Source: Planctomycetaceae bacterium (GTDB lineage Bacteria > Planctomycetota > Planctomycetia > Pirellulales > Thermoguttaceae). Taken from it: DNA of 13,586 bases. Shown here piece by piece: positions 5,841-12,473 of this stretch. The notes beneath the pieces were generated by a model that was not told the origin of the DNA, made no database searches, and was given only the letters and a program-made list of their open reading frames with translations. The position numbers and the translations under genes are program-made. The DNA is taken from positions 1 to 13,586 of the forward strand of contig JAIRLW010000282.1 in NCBI GenBank assembly GCA_031259095.1, read 5' to 3'. Numbering within the stretch: position 1 is the first letter of the stretch; each line of letters begins with the position of its first letter.

Positions 5841-6182
5841 TTAGACCAATTCTTTGAGAGCTTTCAACGCTCGTACCCGCACTTTAAGATGAGCGGGTTT
5901 GGCGGGTTTGTTGATGAACTCGCCGGGGCGGAGCGGATTGGGGACATTCTTTTTGGCGGGTTGCGCTTTGACCTGTTTTTTGTCAATTTTGAGCAATCCC
6001 GGCAAAACAAAAGAACCGGCTCCCTTTTTACCGAGACTTTTTTTAATCTCTTCCGTCAACGCGTCAAATATCGCGGTAACGTCTTTTTTTGCCAATTCTG
6101 TTGTTTCAGCGATATTGGCAATAATCTGGTTTTTGGTGAGTGGTTTTTTGACTTCGGTCGTTTTCGAGTGAGTTTGTGCCAT
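5841..6182 (-). CDS. HU-family (bacterial histone-like) DNA-binding protein
   Basis: 113 aa. Start chosen at ATG 6182 because GGAGGA lies 6 nt upstream and because a promoter (6238-6265) falls inside any longer version of the frame. Residues 16-105 follow the HU/IHF fold: helices in KNQIIANIAETTELAKKDVT and AIFDALTEEIKKSL, then a strand around GAGSFVLPGLLKIDKKQ, the DNA-binding arm around AKKNVPNPLRPGEFINKPAKP, and a C-terminal helix. The KKGAGSF-PGLLKI stretch and the lysine-rich body are typical of the PVC-type HU-like proteins (known of the family). It probably bends or packages chromosomal DNA as a dimer. A short charged N-terminal tail (1-14) precedes the fold. It is transcribed alone, with its own promoter and terminator. 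Confidence 0.9.
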   Translation of the reverse strand: MAQTHSKTTEVKKPLTKNQIIANIAETTELAKKDVTAIFDALTEEIKKSLGKKGAGSFVLPGLLKIDKKQVKAQPAKKNVPNPLRPGEFINKPAKPAHLKVRVRALKALKELV

Positions 6183-6237
6183 TGGCATTCCTCCATGAGT
6201 AATGAAGTTGAAAAAAGTAGTAAACAAAACTGCGGTT

Positions 6238-6265
6238 ATTCTAGCACATCCAAACCGGATGACAA
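6238..6265 (-). promoter_or_regulatory. Sigma70-type promoter of the HU-like gene
   Basis: On the reverse strand, TTGTCA (6260-6265), a 16-bp spacer and TAGAAT (6238-6243). The start codon at 6182 lies about 50 nt downstream of the expected transcription start, with GGAGGA in between. Confidence 0.6.
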
Positions 6266-6457
6266 GACCGTCTCCCATATTTTCATAAAAAATTACAATT
6301 GACCACAACCGCTGATAATTAGTTCCGTGTCGGTTCTGTCAATACAACTTGCTAGTTTTTGTAGCAAATACTTGTGTAAAAACGAACAAAATAAAAACAA
6401 AATGAAATAGTCCGCCGCAATGAAACGGCGAGTAATAATTTGATGAAATGAGTGGTC

Positions 6458-6487
6458 TTGACATTCACCGCAAACTTGTCATAATAT
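6458..6487 (+). promoter_or_regulatory. Sigma70-type promoter of the small membrane protein gene
   Basis: A perfect TTGACA (6458-6463), a 16-bp spacer and CATAAT (6480-6485) preceded by TTGT. It lies about 55 bp before the start codon at 6542. The gap 6266-6457, between this and the divergent HU promoter, shows nothing else recognisable. Confidence 0.65.
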
Positions 6488-6541
6488 TGCAAGTTTTATT
6501 CGTAACCATTTTAACCATTTATTTATAAAACAAAGGTATCA

Positions 6542-6838
6542 ATGAAATCCTTTCTTGTAATATTATGCTTTTTACTTTTTTTATTGTCATTTTTATTGTT
6601 TTGCGGAGCAAGGACTCTAGCGCTTAAGTTAGCGCAAAGTAGCGCTACTTTAGTTTATATTGTTGAATTTCATAAATTTCATGTCGATAAAAACGAATGT
6701 GAAACATGGGATCAATATTTAGAAGATATTAAATTATATGCTGACTCTTCTAATAATTCTAAAAAAGAAAGATTACAAGTTTATTTAAAATCCTGTGAAC
6801 AACAAACCCGTCCATCAAAAGAAGTTAATAATCCCTGA
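6542..6838 (+). CDS. Small membrane-anchored or secreted protein, unknown function
   Basis: 98 aa; ATG preceded by AAAGG at a spacing of 5 nt. Residues 4-22 are almost entirely Leu, Phe, Ile and Val (SFLVILCFLLFLLSFLLFC), a signal anchor or signal peptide. C21 follows LLF, which is a poor lipobox, so lipidation is unlikely. The rest (about 24-98) is polar and charged, with ECETWDQYLEDIKLY and KKERLQVYLKSCEQQ predicted helical. Cysteines at 53 and 85 could form a disulfide outside the membrane. It has its own promoter and an intact frame with codon use like the neighbours, so I call it real. I recognise no family. It reads in the same direction as argD, 81 bp upstream. Confidence 0.7.
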   Translation: MKSFLVILCFLLFLLSFLLFCGARTLALKLAQSSATLVYIVEFHKFHVDKNECETWDQYLEDIKLYADSSNNSKKERLQVYLKSCEQQTRPSKEVNNP

Positions 6839-6869
6839 CTTTCAAATCAACGTCCAATTTTTCGGCAAT

Positions 6870-6893
6870 GCCTAAATATCTTTGATTTTAGGC
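6870..6893 (+). terminator. Weak hairpin between the small gene and argD
   Basis: GCCTAAA (6870-6876) pairs with TTTAGGC (6887-6893), followed after a gap by TTTAATTTTTT. The stem is only 7 bp and AT-rich, so it may attenuate rather than stop transcription into argD. Confidence 0.35.
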
Positions 6894-6919
6894 GCAACAT
6901 TTAATTTTTTAACAAAAAT

Positions 6920-8098
6920 ATGCTAAGTTCACAGGAAACCATTGCGTTATTTAACAAATATGTTATTGGTAATTACACACGATATCCGGTCTCTTTGGTT
7001 CGTGGGGCAGGTTCCGAAGTTTGGGATGCGGAGGGACGGCGTTATATTGATTTCTTTCCCGGTTGGGGTTGTGGACTCTACGGTCATTGCCCGAAACCGA
7101 TTGTCGAAGCCGTACAAAAACAAGTCGCCAAACTGATTCATGTGCCGAACACTTGGTACGCCGAGTTGCAGGGACAATGGGCAAAACTCTTATCGGAACG
7201 GAGTTTCGGCGGACAATCGTTTTTCTGTAACAGCGGAGCCGAAGCCAACGAAGCGGCGATCAAACTGGTCAGGTTACATTCGTCAAAGGAACGTTACAAA
7301 ATTATTACGTTTCAGGGCAGTTTTCACGGCAGGACGATGGGGGCTATTTCCGCAACAGCGCAACCAAAATATCATGAAGGTCTTGGTCCGTTGCTTGCCG
7401 GATTTACCTACGTTCCTTACGGTAACTTGAAAGCGGTGGAAGAATCGCTTGACAGTGAAACTGCCGCGATTATGATTGAACCGATTCAGGGTGAAGGCGG
7501 AGTTCGAATGCCGCCCGAAGGTTTTTTACAAGGCTTGCGGAAAATTTGCGACGAAAATAAATTACTGCTTGTGTTTGACGAAGTACAAACCGGTTGCGGT
7601 CGTACCGGCGATTGGTTTGCGTATCAACATTTTGGCGTGGAACCTGATTTGATGACGCTTGCCAAAGCTGTTTCGGGAAGTCTTGCCGGAGCGGCTTTGC
7701 TTGCCAAAAAGGAAATTGCGTCGAGTCTCCGTCCCGGAATGCACGCCGCCACTTACGGCGGTAATCCGATTGCCGCCGCTGCGGGTATTGCCGCTATCGA
7801 AATGGTTGAAGCTGAAGGATTACTCGAAAAGGCTAAAAAAATCGGCGATATTTTCCGTACCGAATTAAATGATCTTGCGAACGATGCGGATGTGATTCAG
7901 GAAGTTCGCGGCGCCGGCGTGATGATTGGCGTTGAGTTGGCAGTGGAAGGAACTCCGTTTGTCAAAGCCTGTATGGATCGCGGTTTGCTGATTAACTGTA
8001 CGCACAGCAATATCTTGCGGTTACTGCCCGCAATGAATATCGACGAACAACTTGTACGGGAAGGTCTCGATATTCTTGCCGATGTGCTGAGAAAATAA
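6920..8098 (+). CDS. argD: Acetylornithine / succinyldiaminopimelate aminotransferase
   Basis: 392 aa, the usual length for class-III PLP aminotransferases of the ArgD group. ArgD converts N-acetylglutamate semialdehyde to N-acetylornithine in arginine synthesis, using glutamate as amino donor; many members also act in the lysine (diaminopimelate) pathway. Seen: the PLP phosphate-binding SGAEANEAAIK (105-115), SFHGRTMGA (134-142) with the ring-stacking aromatic, EPIQGEGGV (187-195), VFDEVQTGCGRTG (218-230) with D220 binding the pyridine nitrogen, K249 in LMTLAKAVSGS as the Schiff-base lysine, and T278 in ATYGGNP. The region after the lysine (AVSGSLAGAALLA) departs from the usual glycine-rich GLGGGVPIGA. 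No clear Shine-Dalgarno precedes the ATG. No other arginine gene adjoins. Related omega-aminotransferases are the main alternative call. Confidence 0.88.
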   Translation: MLSSQETIALFNKYVIGNYTRYPVSLVRGAGSEVWDAEGRRYIDFFPGWGCGLYGHCPKPIVEAVQKQVAKLIHVPNTWYAELQGQWAKLLSERSFGGQSFFCNSGAEANEAAIKLVRLHSSKERYKIITFQGSFHGRTMGAISATAQPKYHEGLGPLLAGFTYVPYGNLKAVEESLDSETAAIMIEPIQGEGGVRMPPEGFLQGLRKICDENKLLLVFDEVQTGCGRTGDWFAYQHFGVEPDLMTLAKAVSGSLAGAALLAKKEIASSLRPGMHAATYGGNPIAAAAGIAAIEMVEAEGLLEKAKKIGDIFRTELNDLANDADVIQEVRGAGVMIGVELAVEGTPFVKACMDRGLLINCTHSNILRLLPAMNIDEQLVREGLDILADVLRK

Positions 8099-8131
8099 AA
8101 TGATTTTCTCAGGAAATGAAATCTCTAAAAA

Positions 8132-8294
8132 GGGAACCTCTAAAAATTCGTTTTTTAGCCGCAACGTTTTATGAAAAATCAACATCATTTGTCCCTAATG
8201 TCCCTAGAAAAAGGGACTTTAGGGACTAAAGGGACATTGGGGACAAATTAAATTAATTAAAAATCTTTTGGCAAATGATAGTTTTGGAGGTTTC
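8132..8294 (+). repeat. MITE-like repeat, copy A4 (composite)
   Basis: The left end is GGGAACCTCTAAAAA (8132-8146). The right end, read in reverse, is GAAACCTCCAAAAC, then CATTTGCCAAAA (about 8265-8294), matching the start of the copy at 10231. A GTCCCTA inverted repeat (8187-8248) is nested inside. It fills most of the gap between the convergent argD and rimO genes. Confidence 0.5.
8187..8248. repeat. Inverted repeat of GTCCCTA units (B2), likely bidirectional terminator
   Basis: ATTTGTCCCTAATGTCCCT (8187-8205) pairs with AGGGACATTGGGGACAAAT (8230-8248) with one mismatch that is a wobble in RNA. The loop carries two more GGGACT units. Lying between convergent argD and rimO, the long hairpin could stop transcription from both sides. 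Confidence 0.7.
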
Positions 8295-8366
8295 AATTGA
8301 GAAATAGGCGATCCTTGATTTATCTGCCTATAATTTGCTTGTAATAGTCCTCAAAATCCGAAACAA

Positions 8367-9677
8367 TCAGTAAATTTTAACGCCGACTAAATCACAGCCT
8401 TCGTTTTCAAGAATTTCACAGGAGATGAGTGAACCGGTTTTGAGATGTTCACCTGTTACGTAAACAACCGGATCAATATCCGGCGCATCGGCAAATGTCC
8501 GACCAATAAAAAGATTCGGTTCCTTCCGACCTGATTCATCAACGTAATTGCCATCAATCTGGACATTGAGAATTTTTCCCTTTTGACGCGCTGCACGTGC
8601 AACAGAAAACTTTTCGCAGATTTTGTAAAGACGGTCAAATCGCCGATCAGCAACACGCTGCGGTACACGATGTTCAAATTTTGCGGCAGGCGTTCCCGCT
8701 TCGGCGGAAAAAGTAAAAACTCCAGCCCGCTCAAATTTCCATTTTTCAACAAATTTCAGTAACTCCTCAAACATCGCGTTCGTTTCGCCCGGAAAACCAA
8801 CAATAAACGACGTCCGAAGAACAAGATGATCAATGCGTTCCCGTAATTTTCCTAAAAGTTTTTCTGTTTCCGCTTTGGTAACACGACGATTCATTCGATG
8901 TAAAATGTCGTCGGCGGCATGTTGTAACGGAATATCAATATATGGTAACAATTTTCCTTCGTTTTTTCCGCCGGCAGCGAACAGCTCAATCAGTTCATCG
9001 TCGAAAAATTGCGGATAAGCGTACATCACACGAATCCAACGAATCTCCTCAATCTGTTCAAGTTCCCGAAGTAATCGAGTTAATTGAGGTTTACCGTAGA
9101 GATCGGTTCCCCAAAAGGTTGTTTCCTGAGCGATAACAATCAGTTCTTTAACGCCGGAATCCGCAAGTTGGCGAGTTTCCTCCAAAACAGATTCCATCGG
9201 TTCACTGCGAAACGTTCCGCGAATATTCGGAATCGCACAAAACGTACAATGCCGATCACAACCGTCAGCAATTCTCAAATACGCAACATGTTTTTCCGTC
9301 AATCGCTGACGCCGTTTAACGGAAACAGTTTCTTCCGAAACATTATCGGGAACTCCAAACCATTCGTCAACATCAGGATATTCGGCGGCAAGTTTTTCAA
9401 TTCCTTCAAACTTCGGCATACAACCGCGAACAATAATTCGACGAATATTTCCTTTATTTTTCAATTCGATCAGAGCGTCAAGATATTTTCGTGCTTCATC
9501 TCTTGCGGAACGTAGAAACCCGCAAGTATTCAGAATAACCGTTTCACAACCATCCGGTTCGGTTCGAAATTCAAAACCGGCTTGTTTCATTTCCTGAACG
9601 TAATATTCACTGTCCACAAGATTTTTCGGACAACCCAATGAAACAATAGAAAAGGTTTTGATCGGCGCTGTATTCAT
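8367..9677 (-). CDS. rimO: Ribosomal protein S12 methylthiotransferase
   Basis: 436 aa, typical for RimO, a radical-SAM enzyme that adds a methylthio group to the conserved Asp of ribosomal protein S12. The N-terminal UPF0004 domain carries SLGCPKNLVDSE with C16, LNTCGFL with C52 and VRGCMPK with C86, ligands of the auxiliary Fe-S cluster. The radical-SAM domain has C140, C144 and C147 in DGCDRHCTFCAIP. A C-terminal TRAM-like domain (about 372-436) ends the protein. SLGCPKNLVDSEYY separates RimO from MiaB. The start at ATG 9677 puts the first cysteine motif at the usual distance; the ribosome site is weak (CTGGA). MITE-like fragment A5 lies just upstream, in the likely promoter region. It is convergent with argD. 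Confidence 0.95.
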   Translation of the reverse strand: MNTAPIKTFSIVSLGCPKNLVDSEYYVQEMKQAGFEFRTEPDGCETVILNTCGFLRSARDEARKYLDALIELKNKGNIRRIIVRGCMPKFEGIEKLAAEYPDVDEWFGVPDNVSEETVSVKRRQRLTEKHVAYLRIADGCDRHCTFCAIPNIRGTFRSEPMESVLEETRQLADSGVKELIVIAQETTFWGTDLYGKPQLTRLLRELEQIEEIRWIRVMYAYPQFFDDELIELFAAGGKNEGKLLPYIDIPLQHAADDILHRMNRRVTKAETEKLLGKLRERIDHLVLRTSFIVGFPGETNAMFEELLKFVEKWKFERAGVFTFSAEAGTPAAKFEHRVPQRVADRRFDRLYKICEKFSVARAARQKGKILNVQIDGNYVDESGRKEPNLFIGRTFADAPDIDPVVYVTGEHLKTGSLISCEILENEGCDLVGVKIY

Positions 9678-9690
9678 TCCAGTAAAAATA

Positions 9691-9725
9691 TCTTGCCAAA
9701 AACAAATTTGTCTTACAAAATTATT
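9691..9725 (+). repeat. MITE-like repeat fragment A5
   Basis: CTTGCCAAAAACAAATTTGT followed by CTTACAAAATTA aligns closely with the middle of copy A3 (10253-10285). The terminal inverted repeats are not preserved. It sits 14 bp upstream of the rimO start codon. Confidence 0.45.
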
Positions 9726-9775
9726 GTCCTTTTAGCCCCTATTGTCTCTTATGTCCTATTATGTTCCTAACATTT
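9717..9775. repeat. GTCC(C)TA-type degenerate repeat, copy B3
   Basis: Units of the form TTGTCC, CCCTATTGTC, TTATGTCCTA and TTATGTTCCTAACATTTT, aligning with 5336-5396. It lies between the trxA terminator and rimO. Confidence 0.4.
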
Positions 9776-9776
9776 T

Positions 9777-9814
9777 CAGTTATCGGGACGCACGGCAATG
9801 CGTCCCTTAACTGA
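9777..9814 (-). terminator. Hairpin terminator downstream of trxA
   Basis: GGGACGCA (9785-9792) pairs perfectly with TGCGTCCC (9799-9806) with a 6-nt loop. An outer TCAGT/ACTGA pairing (9777-9781, 9810-9814) lies beyond a 3x3 internal loop. It begins 8 bp past the trxA stop. The following T-tract is poor on the reverse strand, so termination is likely but not certain. Confidence 0.6.
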
Positions 9815-9821
9815 TTTTCCG

Positions 9822-10148
9822 TTAAGATGCGGCATTTTCGATAGCGGTTTTTAAACTTGCCGCCTGTTGTAAACCGACCAACCGATTAACGATTTGCCCA
9901 TCCTTGAACAGAATCATGGTCGGAATACTCGAAATGTCATATTTAACCGCCAACGCTTGAAATTGATCAGCATCAACTTTAATGATTTTAGCGGTATTGC
10001 TAATTTCAGCGGCGAATTCTTCCAGAATTGGTCCTTGCATCCGGCACGGTCCGCACCACGTGGCAAAAAAATCAACCAACACAATACCTGATTGAATCGT
10101 TGTATTAAACTCCATTTCCGATCCAATTACCGAAACATGTTCGCTCAT
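9822..10148 (-). CDS. trxA: Thioredoxin
   Basis: 108 aa, the standard size of a single-domain cytoplasmic thioredoxin, which reduces protein disulfides and is recycled by thioredoxin reductase. The active site W31-C32-G33-P34-C35 is intact in VDFFATWCGPCRMQGPILEE; the cis-proline P76 is in DISSIPTMILFKDG, with VGLQQAASL near the C-terminus. There is no signal peptide or membrane segment. The buried Asp of the fold is present in VLVDFFA. The ATG at 10148 has AAAGGG about 8 nt upstream. It is a single transcription unit with a hairpin just downstream; the gap upstream carries MITE-like repeat A3. Confidence 0.95.
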   Translation of the reverse strand: MSEHVSVIGSEMEFNTTIQSGIVLVDFFATWCGPCRMQGPILEEFAAEISNTAKIIKVDADQFQALAVKYDISSIPTMILFKDGQIVNRLVGLQQAASLKTAIENAAS

Positions 10149-10230
10149 AACAAAACCCTTTCACTGTAAAATTTAACAATTTTACTTTTACGTTTAGTTT
10201 TTGAAATTCGTAAAATAATTAATCATTATC

Positions 10231-10301
10231 GGGAAACCTCGAAAAAGACCATTTGCCAAAAACGAATTTTGTCAAAATAAAATTAATTTTCAAAGATTCT
10301 C
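10231..10301 (+). repeat. MITE-like repeat, copy A3
   Basis: About 71 bp. The left end GGGAAACCTCGAAAAAG and right end TTTTCAAAGATTCTC are imperfect inverted repeats. It contains AAAAAGACCATTTGCCAAA (10242-10260), identical in reverse complement to 3558-3576, and AAATAAAATTAATTTT, shared with copy A1. It lies upstream of trxA in the trxA-acpS gap. Confidence 0.6.
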
Positions 10302-10345
10302 AATAAGGGTCTTATTATAATCTCGTTTATGATTAACGTAAAGGG

Positions 10346-10380
10346 AAACGTTAAGAAAAAAAAATTTTTTCTTAATGTTT
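10346..10380. terminator. AT-rich hairpin downstream of acpS
   Basis: AAACGTTAAG (10346-10355) and CTTAATGTTT (10371-10380) pair with one wobble around a run of A then T that extends the stem. Read from acpS it gives a stem rich in U near its end, compatible with a terminator about 90 bp past the stop codon. The remainder of the gap to 10467 shows nothing else. Confidence 0.4.
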
Positions 10381-10467
10381 ATAGGTTGGTTGTTAAAATG
10401 GGTAAAAATTTTAAATTGTTTCGGACTCTCAGAAAATAATCTTCGAAAATCGGCGTAATCTGCGGAT

Positions 10468-10863
10468 TTATATCATTTCTGTTTTACTAACTGCGGCGGC
10501 GAAGGCGATGGCGTGTGATTTGCAGTGGGAGATGGAGATTTGAATTTCTGAAAGTTGTTTTTCTTCGGCAATTTTTGCGGCTCCGCCGTGTAATTGGATA
10601 CGTGGTGCGCCGCTGGATTCGTTGACGACCTCAACATCTGTCCACGCAATTCCCGAAATCCAACCGGTTCCTAATGCCTTGAGTACCGCTTCCTTTGCTG
10701 CCCAACGACCGGCAAAATGCTGATCCGAACTTTTGCGGTCGGTACAATATTGGATTTCCCGTTTCGTAAAAACACGGTCAACAAAATGCGATCCGTGACG
10801 CTGAACCATTCGGTCAATCCGTTCACATTCGATAATATCCGTGCCAATACCAATAAGATTCAT
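10468..10863 (-). CDS. acpS: Holo-[acyl-carrier-protein] synthase
   Basis: 131 aa, typical of AcpS-type phosphopantetheinyl transferases, which move 4'-phosphopantetheine from coenzyme A onto a serine of acyl carrier protein and so activate fatty-acid synthesis. Seen: IGTDIIECERI with the Mg-binding D9, HFAGRWAAKEAVLKALGTG (49-67) with E58 as second metal ligand and K57 in the WAAKEA signature, and the C-terminal ISISHCKSHAIAFA (110-123) with the usual serine-histidine pair. It works as a cytoplasmic trimer in known members. The start at ATG 10863 has no recognisable Shine-Dalgarno. It stands apart from trxA (about 320 bp) and from the GlsB-like gene upstream, so I infer its own promoter, though none is clear. 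Confidence 0.93.
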   Translation of the reverse strand: MNLIGIGTDIIECERIDRMVQRHGSHFVDRVFTKREIQYCTDRKSSDQHFAGRWAAKEAVLKALGTGWISGIAWTDVEVVNESSGAPRIQLHGGAAKIAEEKQLSEIQISISHCKSHAIAFAAAVSKTEMI

Positions 10864-11033
10864 AAAATTTGTGGTTTGGGAATGCGGTATATAACGGTCT
10901 ATTGGCTGTTTTTGTTAAAAACAAAATTTTTGAAATAATTAAAAATATTCCTTGTAAATTCCGCTTGCCAAAAAATCGATACAAAAAAATCGCGTCCGTT
11001 GTGTTTGATAATTGCTACGGTAAAACCGTTTGG

Positions 11034-11339
11034 CTACTGTTTTTTCAGAAGAGTATGAGTGAAACGGTAAAGCAGCAGAAACGCCAAAGCGGTAAGAACG
11101 GAAACAAAAAAACCGACCGGACTGATAGGATTAAATTGTTCTTGTTTCAAAAATTGTGAAAGGGTAAGCGGTCCGAAACAACTGGCGGCAACACCGATAA
11201 CAAGAATGCCGAAAACACCTTTAGGCTCGCCGCTTGGCAGACAGACCTGAGCGGTCATTCCGACAACGATACCAAAACCGAGCCAAAGAAAAAAAAGATT
11301 CACCCACGCTTGCGCCGACGCCGAAAGATCCATGTTCAT
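11034..11339 (-). CDS. GlsB/YeaQ/YmgE-like small membrane protein
   Basis: 101 aa with three hydrophobic segments at about 12-30 (WVNLFFLWLGFGIVVGMTA), 42-60 (VFGILVIGVAASCFGPLTL) and 74-92 (PVGFFVSVLTALAFLLLYR). Between the first two, QVCLPSGEPKG resembles the PGG(E/D)PxG turn of the GlsB/YeaQ/YmgE (transglycosylase-associated) family, which is often stress-induced; its biochemical role is unknown. The FNPISP stretch before the third segment (69-74) is familiar from planctomycete members. ATG 11339 or ATG 11333 could be the start, and neither has a strong ribosome site. A 5-bp hairpin ACGGT/ACCGT near 11014-11026 lies just past the stop and is too weak to call a terminator. Confidence 0.75.
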   Translation of the reverse strand: MNMDLSASAQAWVNLFFLWLGFGIVVGMTAQVCLPSGEPKGVFGILVIGVAASCFGPLTLSQFLKQEQFNPISPVGFFVSVLTALAFLLLYRFTHTLLKKQ

Positions 11340-11495
11340 GATCGGATGTTCAGAATCCGTAAGGAAATAAAGTGCAATGGCATGAAATCTGTTAACAACT
11401 TACCTATTACCTAAAATTTCAAAAAAATACAGGTCTTTCGGATTCTGCTACTTTGCCCAGATTTTTTATGTATTCCTTAACGAATTACTAAGTTT

Positions 11496-11723
11496 CTAAA
11501 ACGACGTATCATGTTGCGATTCTTGCATTGTTGCCGCTTCGTTAGGAAAGGGAAACTCTGTACCGCGCGGAAAATACTGAACACGGTTATTCATGTAATA
11601 CGGATTCGGCAACGTCATTCCGTTGGAATACACGGCACAGCCGGTTGTTCCCAAAGAAAGGACTAGCAGTAAAACCGACAACGAACCGAGAACCAAACGA
11701 CCAATAATAGGATGGAGATTCAT
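11496..11723 (-). CDS. Small putative lipoprotein, unknown function
   Basis: 75 aa. The N-terminus MNLHPIIGRLVLGSLSVLLL continues VLSLGTTGCA: one basic residue, a hydrophobic core, and a cysteine at 29. TTGC is an imperfect lipobox (Thr rather than Leu at -3), so lipidation is likely but not assured. The mature part is short, polar and rich in Asn, Pro and Tyr (LPNPYYMNNRVQYFPRGTEF, then PFPNEAA). I have an impression of similar short proteins in planctomycetes, but I know of no function. The ATG has GGAGA about 9 nt upstream. Palindromes immediately upstream (11739-11766) may be regulatory. It is divergent from the receiver-domain gene. Confidence 0.72.
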   Translation of the reverse strand: MNLHPIIGRLVLGSLSVLLLVLSLGTTGCAVYSNGMTLPNPYYMNNRVQYFPRGTEFPFPNEAATMQESQHDTSF

Positions 11724-11738
11724 AAGTGTTTTCTCCGA

Positions 11739-11766
11739 TTAACGTTAAGTTTGTCAATTTCTGACA
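11739..11766. promoter_or_regulatory. Palindromic sites upstream of the lipoprotein gene
   Basis: The perfect palindrome TTAACGTTAA (11739-11748) and the inverted repeat TGTCA-N5-TGACA (11752-11766) lie 16 to 43 bp before the start codon. A third hairpin, TGGGTTT-TAC-AAACCCA, lies at 11807-11823. These could be operator sites or 5'-UTR structures. No regulator is identified. Confidence 0.3.
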
Positions 11767-11949
11767 CAAACCATTGATTGGCATTTCAAATTCAAAATAT
11801 CAATAATGGGTTTTACAAACCCAATACTTATTTTGTTATCGGTAATCAGTAACCGTCAACTTTAAGGGAAAATTAAGGTCTTGTATTAATCTGGATTAAG
11901 GAAAAATTTCATTTTTTTGATTTAAGTCAACATTTTCAGTTTATTCCTG

Positions 11950-11978
11950 TTGAAAACCCGTTAAACCTGTGTCATAAT
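11950..11978 (+). promoter_or_regulatory. Sigma70-type promoter of the receiver-domain gene
   Basis: TTGAAA (11950-11955), a 17-bp spacer and CATAAT (11973-11978). An ATG at 11977 overlaps the -10 element and so cannot be the start of translation from this promoter. This supports the ATG at 12037. Confidence 0.6.
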
Positions 11979-12036
11979 GTCTTTTTCGTTTTTCCACCAT
12001 TTTTACAATATTCACCTTTTTACTTTCCACAAAACG

Positions 12037-12441
12037 ATGGCTTACCACATTCTTTTGGTCGATGACGACCCGGATTTTCGTTTGAAGATGAAACAATCGC
12101 TCCAGAGTACCGGTTTTGCGGTGACGGAGTCGGCAAGTGAACAGCAGGCTTATGAACTTGCCCGACGTTCAAAATTTGATCTTGCAATCGTCAATCTGAT
12201 TATGGAAAACAGCGACAGCGGATTTACGTTGTGTTATCATTTTAAGAAAGATTATCCGAACATGCCGTTAATTCTGTTGAGCAGTTCGACGAGCGATATG
12301 GATATTGAATTTTCAATGGAGTCTGCATCGGAACGTGCCTGGATTAAAGCAGATGCGCTGCTCAATAAACCAATCCGGTTTGAACAATTACTGTTCGGCG
12401 TGCAACGTTTACTCGGATGTCTCGCCCCAACAGGACACTAA
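12037..12441 (+). CDS. Stand-alone receiver domain with Asn in place of the phospho-acceptor Asp
   Basis: 134 aa, a CheY-like receiver domain and nothing else. Start at ATG 12037 (MAYHILLVDDDPDFR), because an earlier in-frame ATG at 11977 sits in the promoter -10; no Shine-Dalgarno is seen. The acidic pocket D9-D10-D11 is present, S82/S83 in ILLSSS occupies the Thr/Ser position, and K112 in LLNKPIRF is the conserved lysine. At the acceptor position the sequence is FDLAIVNLIMENSDSGF, with N53 exactly 45 residues after V8, where receivers of the NtrC type have Asp. As written it cannot be phosphorylated in the standard way. It may act as an atypical receiver or by protein contact. It is convergent with the DUF58 gene (32 bp apart), with no histidine kinase in view. 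Confidence 0.85.
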   Translation: MAYHILLVDDDPDFRLKMKQSLQSTGFAVTESASEQQAYELARRSKFDLAIVNLIMENSDSGFTLCYHFKKDYPNMPLILLSSSTSDMDIEFSMESASERAWIKADALLNKPIRFEQLLFGVQRLLGCLAPTGH

Positions 12442-12473
12442 ATGTTACCGTTTATGAAAATGTTTTTGTTGTC

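Noticed and set aside
6183..6308. N-terminal extension of the HU-like protein to an ATG at 6308
   Set aside because: A promoter lies inside it, and the internal ATG at 6182 has a strong GGAGGA site.
8833..9515. Forward open frames opposite rimO
   Set aside because: Antisense to a highly conserved enzyme; composition is non-coding.
10970..11010. Possible further copy of the MITE-like repeat (GCTTGCCAAAAAATCG)
   Set aside because: Only TTGCCAAAAA matches, and no terminal repeats are visible; could be chance in AT-rich sequence.
11977..12036. Upstream ATG for the receiver-domain protein
   Set aside because: It overlaps the promoter -10 element, and the extra 20 residues are not part of the receiver fold.
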